A DNA stretch of 28,250 nucleotides, from positions 1 to 28,250 of the forward strand of contig CAJNOQ010001819.1 of the NCBI GenBank assembly GCA_905250885.1. Direction: 5' to 3'. The stretch comes from Didymodactylos carnosus (lineage: Eukaryota; Rotifera; Eurotatoria; Philodinida; Philodinidae). This document shows positions 11,269 to 22,000 of this stretch, one piece after another. The notes beneath the pieces were generated by a model. It was given only the letters and a program-made list of their open reading frames with translations, searched no databases and was not told the origin of the DNA. Each line of letters starts with the position of its first letter. The stretch's first letter is position 1. The translations under genes were made by a program, and so were the position numbers.

Positions 11269-12058
11269 CATACACTCCATAATTGTATCAAACGTGAGAA
11301 GAAAGTTGCAAAAAATAAATAAGAGGTGATTCTACAAAGTTTAAGACACTTTTGCCTTCTATACTCAACAGTAACAACGAGAATAAATTTGAAAAATAAT
11401 TTGAGTAGTTCAACTAGTTTTCTATTAGGAGAGATGTACGCGAAATCAATTTTGATGAAAATAGGTTCTCTGGAAAACTAACCAGATCCAGATCTATGAA
11501 TTCGATCGGAACTCTCTCTAAGTAGTTCAGTCTTATAGAGAAATAAATGATGTAATAATAATTATATACTATTGAACAAAATGAGATGTGTCCGAGCTCA
11601 CCATGATCTTGTTTGAACGAACTGCACATTCAATCTATGAAAGATCCCAAAGGCAATTTCTTATTGTTTTTCCTAAAAATTTCAGTAATAATTTTGCTGC
11701 GTTGGAGACCTTAGGATTCATTTTGTTTTAACGTCCTAAGTCTTTCAGTCGTATAGATTAAATATTAGTCTATAAGACTGAACTGCTTAGAGAGAGTTTC
11801 CGATCAAATCTACACATCTGGATCTGGTTAGTTTTCCAGAGAACCTATTTCCATCAAAATTGATCGAACTTTCGCATATACCTCGTCTAATAGAAAACTA
11901 GCTGAACTACTCAGATCGTTTTTCAAATTTATTCTCGTTATTACTATTGAGTATAAAAAGTCAAAAGTATCTTAAACTTTGTCCCACACTGTAGAATCAC
12001 CTCTCATTTGTTTTGCAGCAGCGTTCTTCTCACATCTGATACAATTATGCAGTGTATG
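11269..12058. mobile_element. Foldback element, arms of about 270-290 bp, diverged
   Basis: The left arm (11269-11538) matches the reverse complement of the right arm (about 11770-12058) along its length. Examples are catacactccataattgtat against catacactgcataattgtat, gaataaatttgaaaaa in both, and ataggttctctggaaaacta in both. Substitutions and small indels separate the arms, so the insertion is not recent. About 230 bp of unique sequence lies between them. A 71-codon minus-strand frame across the left arm and loop is a by-product of the repeat and not a supported gene. Confidence 0.7.
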
Positions 12059-13350
12059 CTCAATTCACGTACGACTCCCTGCTGCTTTTGAAAATGTTTG
12101 CTTTTTCCGCAGCAAAATTTGATAAATGTTCTTTTCCCTGCGTAGTAGCAGTAATTTGATACGAATTTTTTAACAGGAACACAACATTATTTAACAGGAA
12201 AATTTTAAGTCACCCCCTTCCTGTTTTTGAGCCCTCGCTACGCTCCTAATCCTACGTAGTCTCTGACACGAAGATTTTCATATGATAAAAATACTTTTCA
12301 ACTACTTCTGAAACCGTTGATAAGCAACAAATAGAATAGAACAATTATCAATCCTATGCGGCTCCTTCCTATATAGAATAAATACATAGAAGACAGCGCC
12401 ATGGCTAACTTTTTGTATAATAACAAGTGTATTTTTCTTAGATCAGACAGTTGTTGTTACTATTTTAATAGGAAAAATGAAAATTTTATATCTTACGAAC
12501 TATCTAAAGAGGATAGAATTTGTTGACTGATGAACATTTTTATATGCACACAAAATCTAATGTCCAAAACTATAGTTCTTGAGGTGTAGGAGTCCGATTA
12601 AAATTTAATCATCGTTATTTAAACAAAATCTATTCATCCCGTTTCATCGTCATTTAGCGCCCTCCGTGTCAACAATTTTCTTACTCTTCTTTCTTGTGGG
12701 AAATGCATGGAATAATATCACTTGCGTATCACACATCATCATCTACTCGATTTTGTAATTAATCGACATCACTTTGCCATGAATATTATGTGGAAAACTA
12801 GCGTCCTCTACGCCGTAAAAATTGAATTTAAAACTTAAATTACTGTTATATATTTAGAAAATCTAAACAAGATTTAAACACTCATTACTAGCACTAAGAT
12901 TATTTTTCTTCTTTAGCATACTGAGAGTCCACATATTTCATTTTTATTGGTGATATATTATTGCCCTTTTTCTGTTGTCTGTCGTCCTCGTTAAGCGCAA
13001 CCGAAGAATGAAAGTAAACGAAAAAAAAAAAAAATTATTCCTTCATTCATTTTTATTCTTCATCAATTCATATATTTTTATTTTCTTTCCTTATGTGTAT
13101 GTTCTTTTGCTTTTATTTTACCGAAACTAAATATCTGTGTTTGATTTAGAAACAGAACAAGTAAATGCATTTTTGACACTGTACAATTTATCTTCTGGAA
13201 GAACGGTTGTTATTTAGTCATATAGAAATTATAATATTTCCTGTTCTACATGTCGATTTTTTAGATAATAACTTACGTTCTTCGTTCTTCTTCTTTATAT
13301 ATTTTTTCTAGTAATATTATTTTATCGATTTCTTTTTTTTTCCCAATAAT
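12059..13350. other. Intergenic, upstream region of zinc-finger gene 1
   Basis: No gene recognised. The last few hundred bases before the start codon are T-rich with an A14 tract near 13021. The promoter and 5' UTR of the gene at 13351 should lie here, but no core motif can be named with confidence. Confidence 0.4.
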
Positions 13351-15210
13351 ATGACAAAAAAAAACGAGCAGCAGCAAACAAGCGCTGTCTCAGTTGGTAG
13401 CAATGTTGTTATTGTTCATCAATCACATCAAAATGATCTACAACATCAACAAACACCACAAATTCTTATGCCATCAATGACAAATTCAGCACCAATGATT
13501 ATTACAACACCATTAGCCGTTCCATCGGGTCTTATTATTTCTCAACAAGCAACGACACAACAATTACCTACAACACAAATAATGCAAAAACAACAAGCAG
13601 TAACTACCGTTCAAACTACCCAACAAGCATCAACAACAGTAGTAAAAACATCAAAAAAATCAGCAGAAAATCGACTTGTTTGTGGATTATGCAATAAAAT
13701 TTATCGATCATCGGCTGGTCTGAGATATCATAAACGAAAAAGACATCGGGGTAGGTTCACTATCCATACGACTAAAATAATTAGTTATCAATATTAAAGA
13801 TAAAATATATACAGTTTTTCTTGTTCTGCGTATGTAATCGTACTCTGTGAAAACACGTGCTGATCTATATTTGTTCCATCCTCTTGATATTGTGCCATGT
13901 ATCTCTCTCTTTATTACACGTGTCTGTAATCTCTGACTTTGCTTAGTAGGGCGGTGGATGACCATGTCTGATGTCCAAGATTATAAACAGTAAGAGTACA
14001 ACACACATATCAGTCCACAGGATGAGGAATCGAATATTCCAAGTTTATTTTTGGATAATTTAGTCCAAAAGTAAAATTGATGCTTTAAAATTCATAGTTT
14101 TAGTGTTCGATTTCAACAACTGTGTAGTATTTATATCTGTTCTATTCTAATTCCTTCCTTTCTCAAAGACAAATCTTAATAATATGATGTTTACAGAGTA
14201 ATCCATTTTTGAGTATAAAATAGAATTCACTAAAATTCATGTGTTCATTTTTTAATATGAGATGTTTTTCATTCATTTTAGGTATGCTAAAACCGACCCA
14301 ACTCCATCGTGTTCGATGTTTAGAAAGTGGATGTGCTTATCAAATGTTGGCCATAAGTGATCTTAGAAATCATTTAGCTAATCATCATATAAAACCAGAA
14401 TATAAAACAACAGAAGAAAAGAAATTTACATCATTTACCGGTATGTGTTTAGAGCATGTATCTCTCTAAGAAGATACAATTAAAACTATATCTTGTAACA
14501 GAAAAAAAATAGAATGATAGGGATAATTTCTGTTAGTTCGTTCCTACTTTTAATTATTATTTCTACGTTTCTCTTGATTTTTCTTTTTGTTCTTTTCTAT
14601 TCTATGTCAAACTGTCAGCAAGGGAGAACTTATTTTATTTATTCTCAGTAGAAACATTATATTTCATAAAGTATCTTTTATTTACTTATTTTTGGGTTAG
14701 TTAAACATTAAGGAGGTAGATATTTTTTTTTCTTTTAACATCTCAATATAATCAGATATGAAATTATTTTAAAATTTAAAAAGTCTAATAATACTTGCTA
14801 TATCTATGTTTTTCATTACTACATCAAAGTTTATACATAAATTACAAATTTTTGTTATTTATTTTATTTCAGATTTTACCGAATGGAAATCAGCATTCGA
14901 AAATCTAACGGGTTCTAAATATGTTAAAAATTGTGGTGCCAAAGGTAAATCAGAAAATCAAACAACCGAATATTATTATTGTAATCGTACAGGACCATAT
15001 AAACAAACTCGTCAAGGTTGGAGACGTAATTCCAAAACATTAGATGCACTTCGATGTGGTATTCATTGTACATCATCGATGAAAGTTGAAATTGGTCGTC
15101 AAGAACAAATAACAGTTCAGTATTATCCAACACACTATGGACATACGTCAGAACCAGCTTTACAAGCACCAACCACAAGTGGACAACAACAAACTACCGA
15201 AGTTGTATAA
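13351..15210 (+). CDS. Zinc-finger gene copy 1: two C2H2 fingers plus WRKY-GCM1/FAR1-like module
   Basis: Exons are 13351-13750, 14282-14440 and 14873-15210, with introns of 531 and 432 nt, both phase 1. To the stop at 15210 the product is 298 aa. Residues 1-105 are Gln/Thr/Ser-rich, as in many transcription factors. Finger 1 (111-132) is C-x2-C-x12-H-x4-H, ending KRKRHRG. Finger 2 (146-169) is C-x4-C-x12-H-x4-H. Residues 187 to about 285 hold the conserved module DFTEWKSAFENLTGSKYVKN, then YYYCNRTG, LRCGIHC and YPTHYGH. This C...C...H-x-H layout resembles the WRKY-GCM1 superfamily modules (FLYWCH, FAR1) found in MULE transposases and proteins derived from them. A role in nuclear DNA binding is inferred. 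Start ATGACAAAAAAA agrees with the MTKK start of copy 2. Domain boundaries fall at exon boundaries. A weak in-frame donor (GAA|GTTGTA) three codons before the stop could join the exon at 17338, giving 403 aa. Confidence 0.85.
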
Positions 15211-15780
15211 CATATTTTTTTATTCTTCTTTTTCTCCTAAAGGTTACGGTTTATTATAGTAAATTTTAGTTGATTAGATCGGATCGAGTAGATCAGTTAC
15301 TGTGAGGAAGTTATTAACAAATTAACATTTTATCTAGTCAATTTTTGTAGATATTACATGAGATAAGAAACGGTCACAAAACAAAAAAACTTTTTTATAG
15401 TCAGTTTTATGATTCACTCAACTTTCATCGAAAATACTTTTTCACCCTTAGTTCACGATTTATCTCCTGGACGAACTTTCCTATGCACTCTCACGGCTCT
15501 GCTAATTGCTAAATCTTATCCTTGCTTAAGCTTCTTACCATACCTTATAGTAAAAAAATGTCGATAAAATAGTTTTCGATGAAAGTTTGCCGTACTCAAT
15601 TTTATAAAGATGTTAGACCGATTGAGTAAAAAACTAGCAAGAGAGGGTTACATTAACGATCATACGAGAAATAACAAAAAAAAGAGAAATGCCTCGCTAT
15701 ACTGTGCGAAAATGCTGAAAATGAGGTACTGTTCTCTATCGTATCTCAACATGGTTAGCTAAGAAATCATCTCATATTTT

Positions 15781-16632
15781 ATGTCGATCGGTCTGCCGCT
15801 TGGTTGCTACATTTATATTCTATTTTTTATGTAATTTCAATTTTTTCTGATCCTATTCTAAATAGGCATACTGGTATATGTACGTACATACATTCATTAT
15901 TTCAGAAAAATGAATTTTTATGTCAAACTACATCTTTTGCTATATTTTCTTGACTTATTTGATTTGTGTATTCTACTCATACCATTTAATTCTAACAAGT
16001 TGGTTAGCTATTTCTTTTACTCAATTTTTAATTTTGTACCAAATATACATACAAAATAATGAGATTGAACGAAAAAGAATTATTTATACAAACAAGAAAT
16101 TTTGAGAAAAGAAACCAAGAAACATTAACACATCATTGGTTATTGGATTTCCCATATCAGTTTTTTTTAAGGATTGAATCTGAAAAAAGGTTTTTGATAT
16201 CGTTTAAATTCTTCTAATAAATATGTACATTCAACTAAAGCCGAAGTATTCGCGTAAAAATTCGATTTATCAAATAGGCAATGATTTATTAATGTTTCTT
16301 GGTTTCTTTTCTCAAAATTTCTTGTTTGTATAAATAATTCTTTTTCGTTCAGTCTCATTATTTTGTATGTATATTTGGTACAAAATTAAAAATTGAGTAA
16401 AAGAAATAGCTAACCAACTTGTTAGAATTAAATGGTACGAGTAGAATACACAAATCAAATAAGTCAAGAAAATATAGCAAAAGATATAGTTTGACATAAA
16501 AATTCATTTTTCTGAAATAATGAATTCATGTACATGTGCCAGTATGCCTATTTAGAATAGGATCAGAAAAAATTGAAATTACATAAAAAATAGAATATAA
16601 ATGTAGCAACCAAGCGGCAGAACGATCGGCAT
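15781..16632. mobile_element. Foldback element, about 350-bp nearly identical inverted arms
   Basis: The left arm (15781 to about 16138) and right arm (about 16279-16632) are inverted copies differing at only a few percent of positions; outer ends are atgtcgatcggt / accgatcggcat-like, and ctgccgcttggttgct is exact. About 140 bp separates them. Both arms contain the same 61-codon frame (starting MSNYIFCYIFLTY), one on each strand, differing by a single residue. A 63-codon minus-strand frame (16358-16167) crosses from the right arm into the loop and looks protein-like (NFEKRNQETL, ALVECTYLLEEFKRYQKPFF), so the element may have captured or carried a gene piece. It lies between copy 1's main exons and its possible last exon. 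Confidence 0.8.
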
Positions 16633-17130
16633 GAAACGGGAAAATGCTCCCTAACTGTATTATCAGAGTGACATTCTGCCAGGATCTTTTCGTGTTTTGC
16701 CTTTCTGGTAATTGCTGAATGACAAGATGTCCAGAGATCATCTCAAAATCTCCGCTACGCTTTTCTCTTCAATATGAGACATCCCAGAGCTCTGGGCATC
16801 TCGCCATTCCGAAATTATAAGTAAAAACTCTGGAAGAATGTCCCTCTGGTAGCACGGTTAGCTGACTAAGACGATTCGGTAGTTTATTCTACTCTTTTAT
16901 CGTTCTCATCAGATATGATGCAGCATATGAGTTAGTGCGACAGAACGAAGTTTGAAGTGACTATAACATTGAGAGCGTCTACTTGTTTCTACAGAGAGCA
17001 GTAACATTTACACGGGAAATATTTATGCCGTGAAATGTTTCTTCAACATTTACTTGCTTCAGCAGGATTTTTGATAGAGAAGTGATATTTTTACAAATGG
17101 TATGAGCAGCTAAATGTTGTAAAGAGTTTA

Positions 17131-17249
17131 GAGGATCGTATCACAAAAAACCTTAAGTCAAAGTCTAGATTTAAGTGTATAAAATTAGCACGTAAGTGCA
17201 TATAACGAAGACTTAAGTCAGACTTAAGTTTTTTTGTGATATGACCCTC
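17131..17249. mobile_element. 119-bp inverted-repeat element (MITE-like)
   Basis: It starts gaggatcgtatcacaaaaaa and ends with the near-exact reverse complement (gagggtcatatcacaaaaaa on the minus strand). The arms continue as cttaagtc repeats (cttaagtcaaagtct against acttaagtctgacttaagtct). There is no coding capacity. It sits just upstream of the exon at 17338. Confidence 0.7.
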
Positions 17250-17337
17250 CAGAGACTTAAGATAAGTTTTAAACAGTTTTCCTTATCATTGACTAGTCAA
17301 ATCAAATACTTATTTTATATATTTTTTTAAATTTTAG

Positions 17338-17661
17338 GTGATGGATCATCAACAACAGACTGTTATGGTTGCCACTGATCAAATACAACAACAACTTCAA
17401 CATCAAGTTCAACAATCTTCATCGGATCACTGTCAACGTTTACAACATGTTCATCAACCGCAACCATCTTCTATTATTATTAACATTGCTCCAGTTAACA
17501 CAACAATTATTAATAATATAAACTCTACAACAAATACGATTACAATTAATACGAGTGATTATAATCAAATTAAACATCCACATTTGGGCATGAGTTCTGT
17601 AACCGTAAAAAATATTGTACACGAATGTATTAAAGTTAAAGATGAAAGAATTCAACAGTGA
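17338..17661 (+). CDS. Probable C-terminal exon of zinc-finger copy 1 (Q/N/T/I-rich), or a separate small gene
   Basis: Right after a good acceptor (aaattttag) the frame GTG ATG GAT is open for 107 codons to a TGA. The product is Gln/His-rich, then Asn/Thr/Ile-rich, ending VKNIVHECIKVKDERIQQ. Copy 2 has an equivalent exon in the same place after its module exon. The starts (MDHQQQTV here, MQHDQQNA there) and a shared NIAP motif suggest they are homologous. Joined in phase 0 from the weak donor at 15202, it gives a 403-residue protein. If that donor is unused, this could be an ATG-initiated gene starting at 17341, or a stranded exon. The C-terminal extension is low complexity and no domain is recognised. 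Confidence 0.55.
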   Translation: MMDHQQQTVMVATDQIQQQLQHQVQQSSSDHCQRLQHVHQPQPSSIIINIAPVNTTIINNINSTTNTITINTSDYNQIKHPHLGMSSVTVKNIVHECIKVKDERIQQ

Positions 17662-19032
17662 TACTGTTTTTTTCTTCTCTCTATTCTTTTCTTTTACTAC
17701 ATCTAAACATTCGATCATTTTTTTTTTGACATAAAATTATAATGATGACAATTCAACGATGAGACACGAGGAGCCGGTGGTATACTTAAAGAAAAGTATC
17801 CTTTTTTTTTTTATATATAAACATTGGCTTTTTATCATGACACAGACATGTCATTCATTTGTCTTCTATCTTCTATTTTTTGCCTTTGAACTTTTTTTTT
17901 TTTCTTTGTGCCTGTTTTCACGTGTGAATATGCTGGTGGGTTTTATTTGTCTTGTTTTTTTTTTCTATAGAGCATGTCCTCTCTCTCTCTTTCTCTCTTG
18001 TTTGTTTATTTGTTTTTGTTTTTGTTTTTCTACGCAGACAGATGAACATTGTACATATTCCTATTCATTATTATCTTTAATATTATTCTTATTATATAAA
18101 CATGAAAATTTTCTTTCATCTGTCTTTTTCTTTCAAAAAAAAAAAAATAATATAATATATAGATAATCTGGCAAATTATTTTGTTTTATATAGATTTTGT
18201 CGCGCAGAGATCATTGGTGATCTTAATTAGTGTTAGAAGACTGCTCTTTTTAGAATAAAAGATATGTAGCTTAAATTTTCGAGAAGTAAGCTAAAAAATA
18301 GACTTTTGAAATAATTCGTTGCTAGCCTACTATAGCTTGTCTTTTGATCATTTTTCTGTAATATTGCAGTAAGAGTTAAATTTCGTGAGAGGAAACATCT
18401 GTACATATAAATTGTGTAACTCGACAATGTTTTGCCTCGTGTACATGTCGAAGAAATTCTCGTTTAAAAAGTTATACTAGAAGAAATGTAACATTTTTAA
18501 TGAGTTTTATTCATCGCCGTAGCAAAGGTTATATAGAACGAAGTGCAATGAATTATATTTTTAAACTGATGTTTGAAAGAGAATTGCAGTAGAAAGTTCA
18601 CTCTATTGGTAAAAAATAGTTTATTTATTCTTCTCTCAAAAGGACAGACATATTCCACTGGATTTTGAATTGAAATTGCAGTATTGGCCTCGTCTGTCAG
18701 AATAAAGATTTATGTTATTGTGTATAGAAGAATAGGATTTAAATAATCTGCATTCTGAACATAATGACATACATAGAGATTCGAAAATAGCTCAAAAATC
18801 ATTGATAATAGGCTAAATGAAGACGCTTAAATAGAAATATATTTGTCTACATGTCTAAATTCTCTTGATTTTGATTGAATGATTTCTAAGAATGTTTCTT
18901 CTGATGGAAGAGTAATTCTATATGTTTCTTTTATCTCTCTGTTTTAGATCAATTTTTATTTTTTTTCGTTACATATTCTTTTTCCGTTTGTTCTCTATTT
19001 CTTGTATAATTTCGTTTAATCGAATCAATGAA
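17662..19032. other. T/pyrimidine-rich spacer between the two zinc-finger genes
   Basis: Roughly 17790-18170 is strongly T- and CT-rich on the plus strand, with tracts of T and CTCTCT. It produces long spurious open frames rich in Phe, Leu and Ser. The rest is ordinary AT-rich DNA. The promoter of copy 2 should be in the right part; an upstream in-frame extension of its first exon (18922-19032, Phe/Ile-rich) looks noncoding. Confidence 0.5.
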
Positions 19033-22000
19033 ATGACTAAAAAAGGTTTATCACCAGCATCATCGTCAGCTGCGTTAAATTCATCAGCCGTAAATGAAAA
19101 TGGATCACCTACTAAAGAACCATCAGCCACAGCACAGGGCCGATTTGTTTGCAGTATGTGTGCAAAAGTATATCGATCAGGAGCTGGTCTTCGATATCAT
19201 AAACGAAAAAGACATCGTGGTATGTATCTTCTCATTGTTTGTTTAATAGGAATACAACATTTATATCTCGAAAGAAAATTTTATAATTAAAATTAGAATA
19301 GACAAAAAGATTCTAATTGTTTCTTCAATTAGATAAAAATGTATATTTACATTTATATACAGTTGTATGAAAACTACAAACATATTGTAATTGTACAAAC
19401 TGTTTGTGAACATTGATTTGTTTACAAAATAAGATATTTTACCCAGTTCTGTAATTCATAAGCTATATAACTGTTGTATGCCTAGTTGCTTCAGTTAAAC
19501 ATTTCTTTTCTTTATTTACAAATATTTATCGTTTTTTTATTTTTTTCTCGATGTTTTATATTCAGGCATGGTTGAACCAACCGCACTACATCGTGTCAAA
19601 TGTCAAGAAATGGGATGTACATATCAAATGTTAGCTATTAGTGATCTAAGGTAAATAATTGTGTAAATTTAATACTATTTGATGTTTTAGTTTGAAATCG
19701 TAACATTTTGTCTATTTATATATTATCACGTATTATCAAAACAAAAAAAGTTTATTGTTGCTTTGAATTTCGAGTATTTGTCAGATGTGTGAGTCAGTTT
19801 AGAAGAAGGCACCTCGTTAATCCTGATTTGTCCACCTGGGATCCGTACGGATCCCAGACCAAAACGAGTACTTTGAAGATATGTCTTGCTGCTCTGCCAG
19901 ATAAATAATGAGTGGATGCAATTAGTTCATATCATTGATAGTACACCCTATTGTCATTCAATAGAATATAAAGTGAAGCAGTAAAATCTAACCGTTGTGT
20001 TCAGACAGTATCTAAATAAAATCGGTCGAATTTGGGCATAGTATAGGTGGTCGGATCCGGGTTAAAGAGTGTAGTGTTCCTAAGTATTCCAAAGGAAAAA
20101 CACATACATTTCATCGGAAATGTTTAAAACTTTTACGCTCAAGTGGAAAAATATGACCCTTTTGTTTGTAAAATTAAATACTTTTTTTTTGGTAAAGAAA
20201 ATTCATCTCTTTTATTAGTCGAGTCATAGTGTATTTATCTATTTTTGTTTAGAAATCACTTATCAAATCATCATCAAAAACCTGAATATAAATGTACAGA
20301 AGAGAAAAGGTTCACATCCTTGTCAGGTATGTATATTTTGAAAATCGTATAATAATTAGCAGTTCATTTTCAGTTTAGAGAGTTTGAAAACTTCTTTTAA
20401 CATTTTGCTGAGATATATCTGTAATAAATCACTTTTTTTTCTCTTTTGTATTTGATGTTTTAGTAACCGGAGAAAGTTAGACATATTTAAGCTAAGTGTA
20501 CCATTTGGTAACTGAGAGGATAAAATGTCATTTTAAGTGTGTACACTTGTGACCAAAGTGTCACTCTAACGTACTAAGGTGTGACACTTAAAGTTGTATT
20601 CAGAGTGGCTAAGTGACAATTAAAATGACTGCTACCATTTTGAAGTATGTACACCTATTTCACAAATTTTTTCTTCCTTATTGGTAACACATTTTGTGAA
20701 ATCGAGTAGAATCAAGAGCGGAACACGGAGAGCGGTCGCTTCTCTCAATGAAAATACAATTAGCTATGACTTCTTCAAACAGTTCTATTATCACTACTGT
20801 AATTAATTTGAATATGGCATATTTACCGGCTTTCCAACGGTCCTTTCAGAAAAAAGAGGAACATTAAAATTTTTTAGGACGAGTGTTCGGTAAAAAAGAG
20901 GAAAGAGGCTTTTTTTTGATCGAAAACGGTACTGACAATGTTGTGTACACGTCAGAGTGGCTTGAGACTCTCAAAGAAAAGATTTCATCGTACTTAAAGT
21001 ATTTTTTTCCGTGTTTCACGAGTGAAAAACTAAGAATAGCACAGGAAAAAGGAGTTATTCTAGTTTAACACAGAAACATATCTGACTGTTCAAATAGCAT
21101 CACTAACAAATGTGATAGTTTCTTTCAACTCTCTGATTTTTCAACGGTGTTTATTTTTCTTCATATGCTGTACTGTTGACTGCCGTCCTTTGTTTCCATA
21201 ATCTAATTCGCCGGTTTTACACAATGCATCATACGAATGTTGATTCCTTAGCATCTTGCTTTAATCATCGCTCGACAGAGACTTCATCTACTGTTTTCTG
21301 TGACCACGAGTGATTGAATTTTGTTTCATATGACGCCACTGATAAAAAAAATATATCTGAAACTACTTTCAGATAAAAAAAATAGCGTGAATTCTAGTGC
21401 TTTTGCTAAAAAATCCGAGAACAAGAGGTAAATTAGCTCAAAAAGAGCAGAGATCTAGGATTAAAGAGGAAAAAGAGAATCATTCACAAGCCAGCATATT
21501 TAGGATAAAAAGATGTATCGATATTTTAAAATTTTATTGAACAAATGTTTCTTTTTCTTTCTTTAGATTTCACTGAATGGAAATCATCGTTTGAACAACG
21601 TACCGGTTCAAAATATGTCAAAAATTGTGGTGCCAAAGGTAAATCAGATAATCAAACAACTGAATATTATTATTGTAATCGTACGGGCCCCTATAAATCG
21701 GTTGGCCAAGGTTTACGTCGTTCAAAAGCACAAGGTTCACTTCGGTGTGGTATTCATTGTACATCGTCAATGAAAGTTGAAATTCAAAATGATGAAAATA
21801 TTACCGTACAATATTATCCAACACATTATGGACACACTCATTTACCAGCGACAGAAGAACCATCAGATCAAGAATTCTTGAGGTAAGCAGAGAAGGTATA
21901 CCTGAGTAATGTCGAAAAGTTCGAAGGCGACAAGGGTAAGACCGTACTAAATTTGATGTTGTTGGGGAAAAATATGTTTTTAATCAAAGAAAAAGTAGAA

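Noticed and set aside
15920..16497. Two matching 61-codon frames (MSNYIFCY...) on opposite strands
   Set aside because: They are the same repeat-arm sequence read in each arm of the foldback, so they are not independent genes. The hydrophobic composition follows from T-rich DNA.
17759..18166. 135-codon Phe/Leu-rich plus-strand frame
   Set aside because: Created by T and CT low-complexity tracts; no paralogue or domain.
18922..19032. In-frame upstream extension of zinc-finger copy 2
   Set aside because: The Phe/Ile-rich stretch has no match in copy 1. MTKK at 19033 lines up with the start of copy 1.
20883..21068. 61-codon frame inside intron 3 of copy 2
   Set aside because: It looks somewhat protein-like, but it is not needed for the copy 2 model, has no counterpart in copy 1 and no recognised domain.
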